DNA of 6,130 nucleotides from CALKWS01 sp048594865. GTDB taxonomy: Bacteria > Actinomycetota > Actinomycetes > Actinomycetales > Beutenbergiaceae. The stretch covers positions 1-6,130 of the forward strand of contig JBMDWZ010000098.1 of assembly GCA_048594865.1 (NCBI GenBank), read 5' to 3'. Under the pieces are notes generated by a model. That model worked only from the letters and a program-made list of their open reading frames with translations, searched no databases and had not been told where the DNA came from. Shown here in pieces: positions 5,224 to 6,130 of the stretch. Position 1 is the first letter of the stretch. Every line of letters begins with the position of its first letter. The translations under genes were made by a program, and so were the position numbers.

Positions 5224-5243
5224 GGCTAGCCGGGTTAGCCGGG
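5224..5243. repeat. Small hairpin and tandem 8-bp repeat between convergent genes
   Basis: In the 59-base gap between the rskA stop and the argS stop, GGCTA (5224-5228) pairs with TAGCC (5236-5240), and TAGCCGGG occurs twice in a row (5227-5234 and 5236-5243). A structure here could help end both convergent transcripts, but the stem is short and there is no T-run on either strand, so it is not called as an intrinsic terminator. Confidence 0.3.
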
Positions 5244-5254
5244 GTTCGCCGTGC

Positions 5255-6130
5255 CTACAGGTACTCGGGCGCCGCGATTCCCAGCAGACCCAAGCCGGCG
5301 GCCAAGGTCTGACGGGTCAGGTCAACCAGAACCAGCCGCCGGTCGCGCAGCGCACCCTCGGAGGCCAGCACCGGGCAAGCCTCGTAGAAGTCGGTGAACG
5401 CCCGGGCCAGGTCATACAGGTAGCCGGCTAGACGGTGCGGCTCGAGTTCGGTAGCCACCGCGGCGAGCGTCTCGCCGAACGCATCGAGCTGCAGCACCAA
5501 GGCCCGCTCGGCGGGCTCCAGGGCGCCGTCCAGCTCCACCGACCCGGCGTCGGCCAACTCGACCCCGCGCTCGGCGGCGCGGCGCAGAATCGAGGACATC
5601 CGGGTGTGGGCGTACTGCAGGTATACCCCGGTGTTCCCGTTGAACGCCGTCATCCGCTCGGGGTCAAAGACGTAGTCCTTCACCCGGGAGGTCGACAGGT
5701 CGGCGTACTTCACCGCACCGATTCCGGCCTGTTCGGCGATCTGCGTCAGGGTCTGCTCATCGACCTGCTCACCGCGTGCTTCGGCACCCTCGCGCACCAC
5801 TTGGGCGGCAGCGCCGACGGCGTCATCCAGCAGATCCATCATCCGTACCGAATCCCCGGAACGAGTCTTGAATGGCTTACCGTCTGGGCCCACCACCGAA
5901 CCGAAGGACACGTGCACGGCGTCCACGTCGTCGGTGAGCCATCCGGCCCGCCGCGCGGCTTCGAAGATGAGGCGGAAGTGCAGGGATTGCGGGGCGCTAA
6001 CCACGTACAGGATGCGGTCGGCGTGCAACTCGTTGACCCGGTACCGCAGGGTCGCCAGGTCGGTGGTGTCATACCCATAACCGCCATCGGACTTGCGCAC
6101 GATGAGCACCGCGGGGGCGTCGTCTGGTCC
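5255..6130 (-). CDS. argS: Arginyl-tRNA synthetase, C-terminal part, cut by the window edge
   Basis: Charges tRNA-Arg with arginine in the cytoplasm (class I synthetase). The frame is open from base 6130 to the TAG at 5257-5255, 291 visible residues; the N-terminal half with the HIGH motif lies outside. Visible landmarks in order: VRKSDGGYGYDTTDLATLRYRV, the ArgS block closing the catalytic fold; VSFGSVVGPDGKPFKTRSGD, where FKTRSG stands in place of the KMSKS loop; VKYADLSTSRVKDYVFDPERM; and YLQYAHTRMSSILRRA, which begins the DALR anticodon-binding domain, ending SAPEYL-like (GIAAPEYL). An internal GTG near 6109 is not the start, because the residues before it (GPDDAPA) continue the family alignment. 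It is convergent with rskA and unrelated to that operon. No oddity seen. Confidence 0.96.
   Translation of the reverse strand, partial: GPDDAPAVLIVRKSDGGYGYDTTDLATLRYRVNELHADRILYVVSAPQSLHFRLIFEAARRAGWLTDDVDAVHVSFGSVVGPDGKPFKTRSGDSVRMMDLLDDAVGAAAQVVREGAEARGEQVDEQTLTQIAEQAGIGAVKYADLSTSRVKDYVFDPERMTAFNGNTGVYLQYAHTRMSSILRRAAERGVELADAGSVELDGALEPAERALVLQLDAFGETLAAVATELEPHRLAGYLYDLARAFTDFYEACPVLASEGALRDRRLVLVDLTRQTLAAGLGLLGIAAPEYL

Noticed and set aside
5224..5243. Bidirectional terminator between rskA and argS
   Set aside because: The stem is only 5 bp and lacks a T-run on both sides, so it is recorded only as a small repeat.
1..6130. CRISPR array, tRNA/rRNA genes, insertion sequence or phage attachment site
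   Set aside because: No regularly spaced repeats, no cloverleaf-like or rRNA sequence, and no transposase or terminal inverted repeats were found on reading both strands.

Overview
The window is high-GC, densely coded DNA that reads as a chromosomal segment of an actinobacterium (Actinomycetota). The basis is the codon bias toward G/C in third positions, a DUF222/13E12-like gene fragment, a SigK/RskA-type sigma/anti-sigma pair, GTG starts, and promoters whose -10 box lies six bases from a start codon (leaderless transcripts). The genus cannot be fixed from the sequence.

Layout, left to right. (1) Positions 1-456, minus strand: the N-terminal part of a protein resembling the DUF222/13E12 repeat HNH family, running off the left edge. 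(2) Positions 457-739: a divergent promoter region with two small inverted repeats. (3) Positions 740-1234, plus: an unrecognised four-helix membrane protein. (4) Positions 1322-2256, plus: a two-gene unit, a DUF2277 protein followed with a 4-base GTGA overlap by a single-pass membrane protein with six extracytoplasmic cysteines. (5) Positions 2356-3708, plus: a lipoprotein with an acidic Met/His-containing linker and two ungapped copies of a 183-residue, His/Glu-bearing helical domain. A motif resembling the mycobacterial SigK promoter precedes it, and a strong hairpin terminator follows it. (6) Positions 3850-5195, plus: an ECF sigma factor (SigK/ECF19-like) and an RskA-like membrane anti-sigma factor overlapping by ATGA. 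(7) Positions 5255-6130, minus: the C-terminal part of arginyl-tRNA synthetase, convergent with rskA and cut by the right edge.

The most informative part is 2293-5195. I infer a self-contained signalling module: the membrane anti-sigma factor holds the sigma factor, a redox-type signal may act through the sigma factor's only two cysteines (50 residues apart, as I recall for the disulfide pair of M. tuberculosis SigK), and the released sigma factor would transcribe the adjacent lipoprotein from the CCATCC-N15-CCGAAC promoter. In mycobacteria the corresponding targets are the secreted fasciclin proteins MPT70/MPT83. Here the neighbour is an unrelated duplicated helical-bundle lipoprotein that may bind metal.
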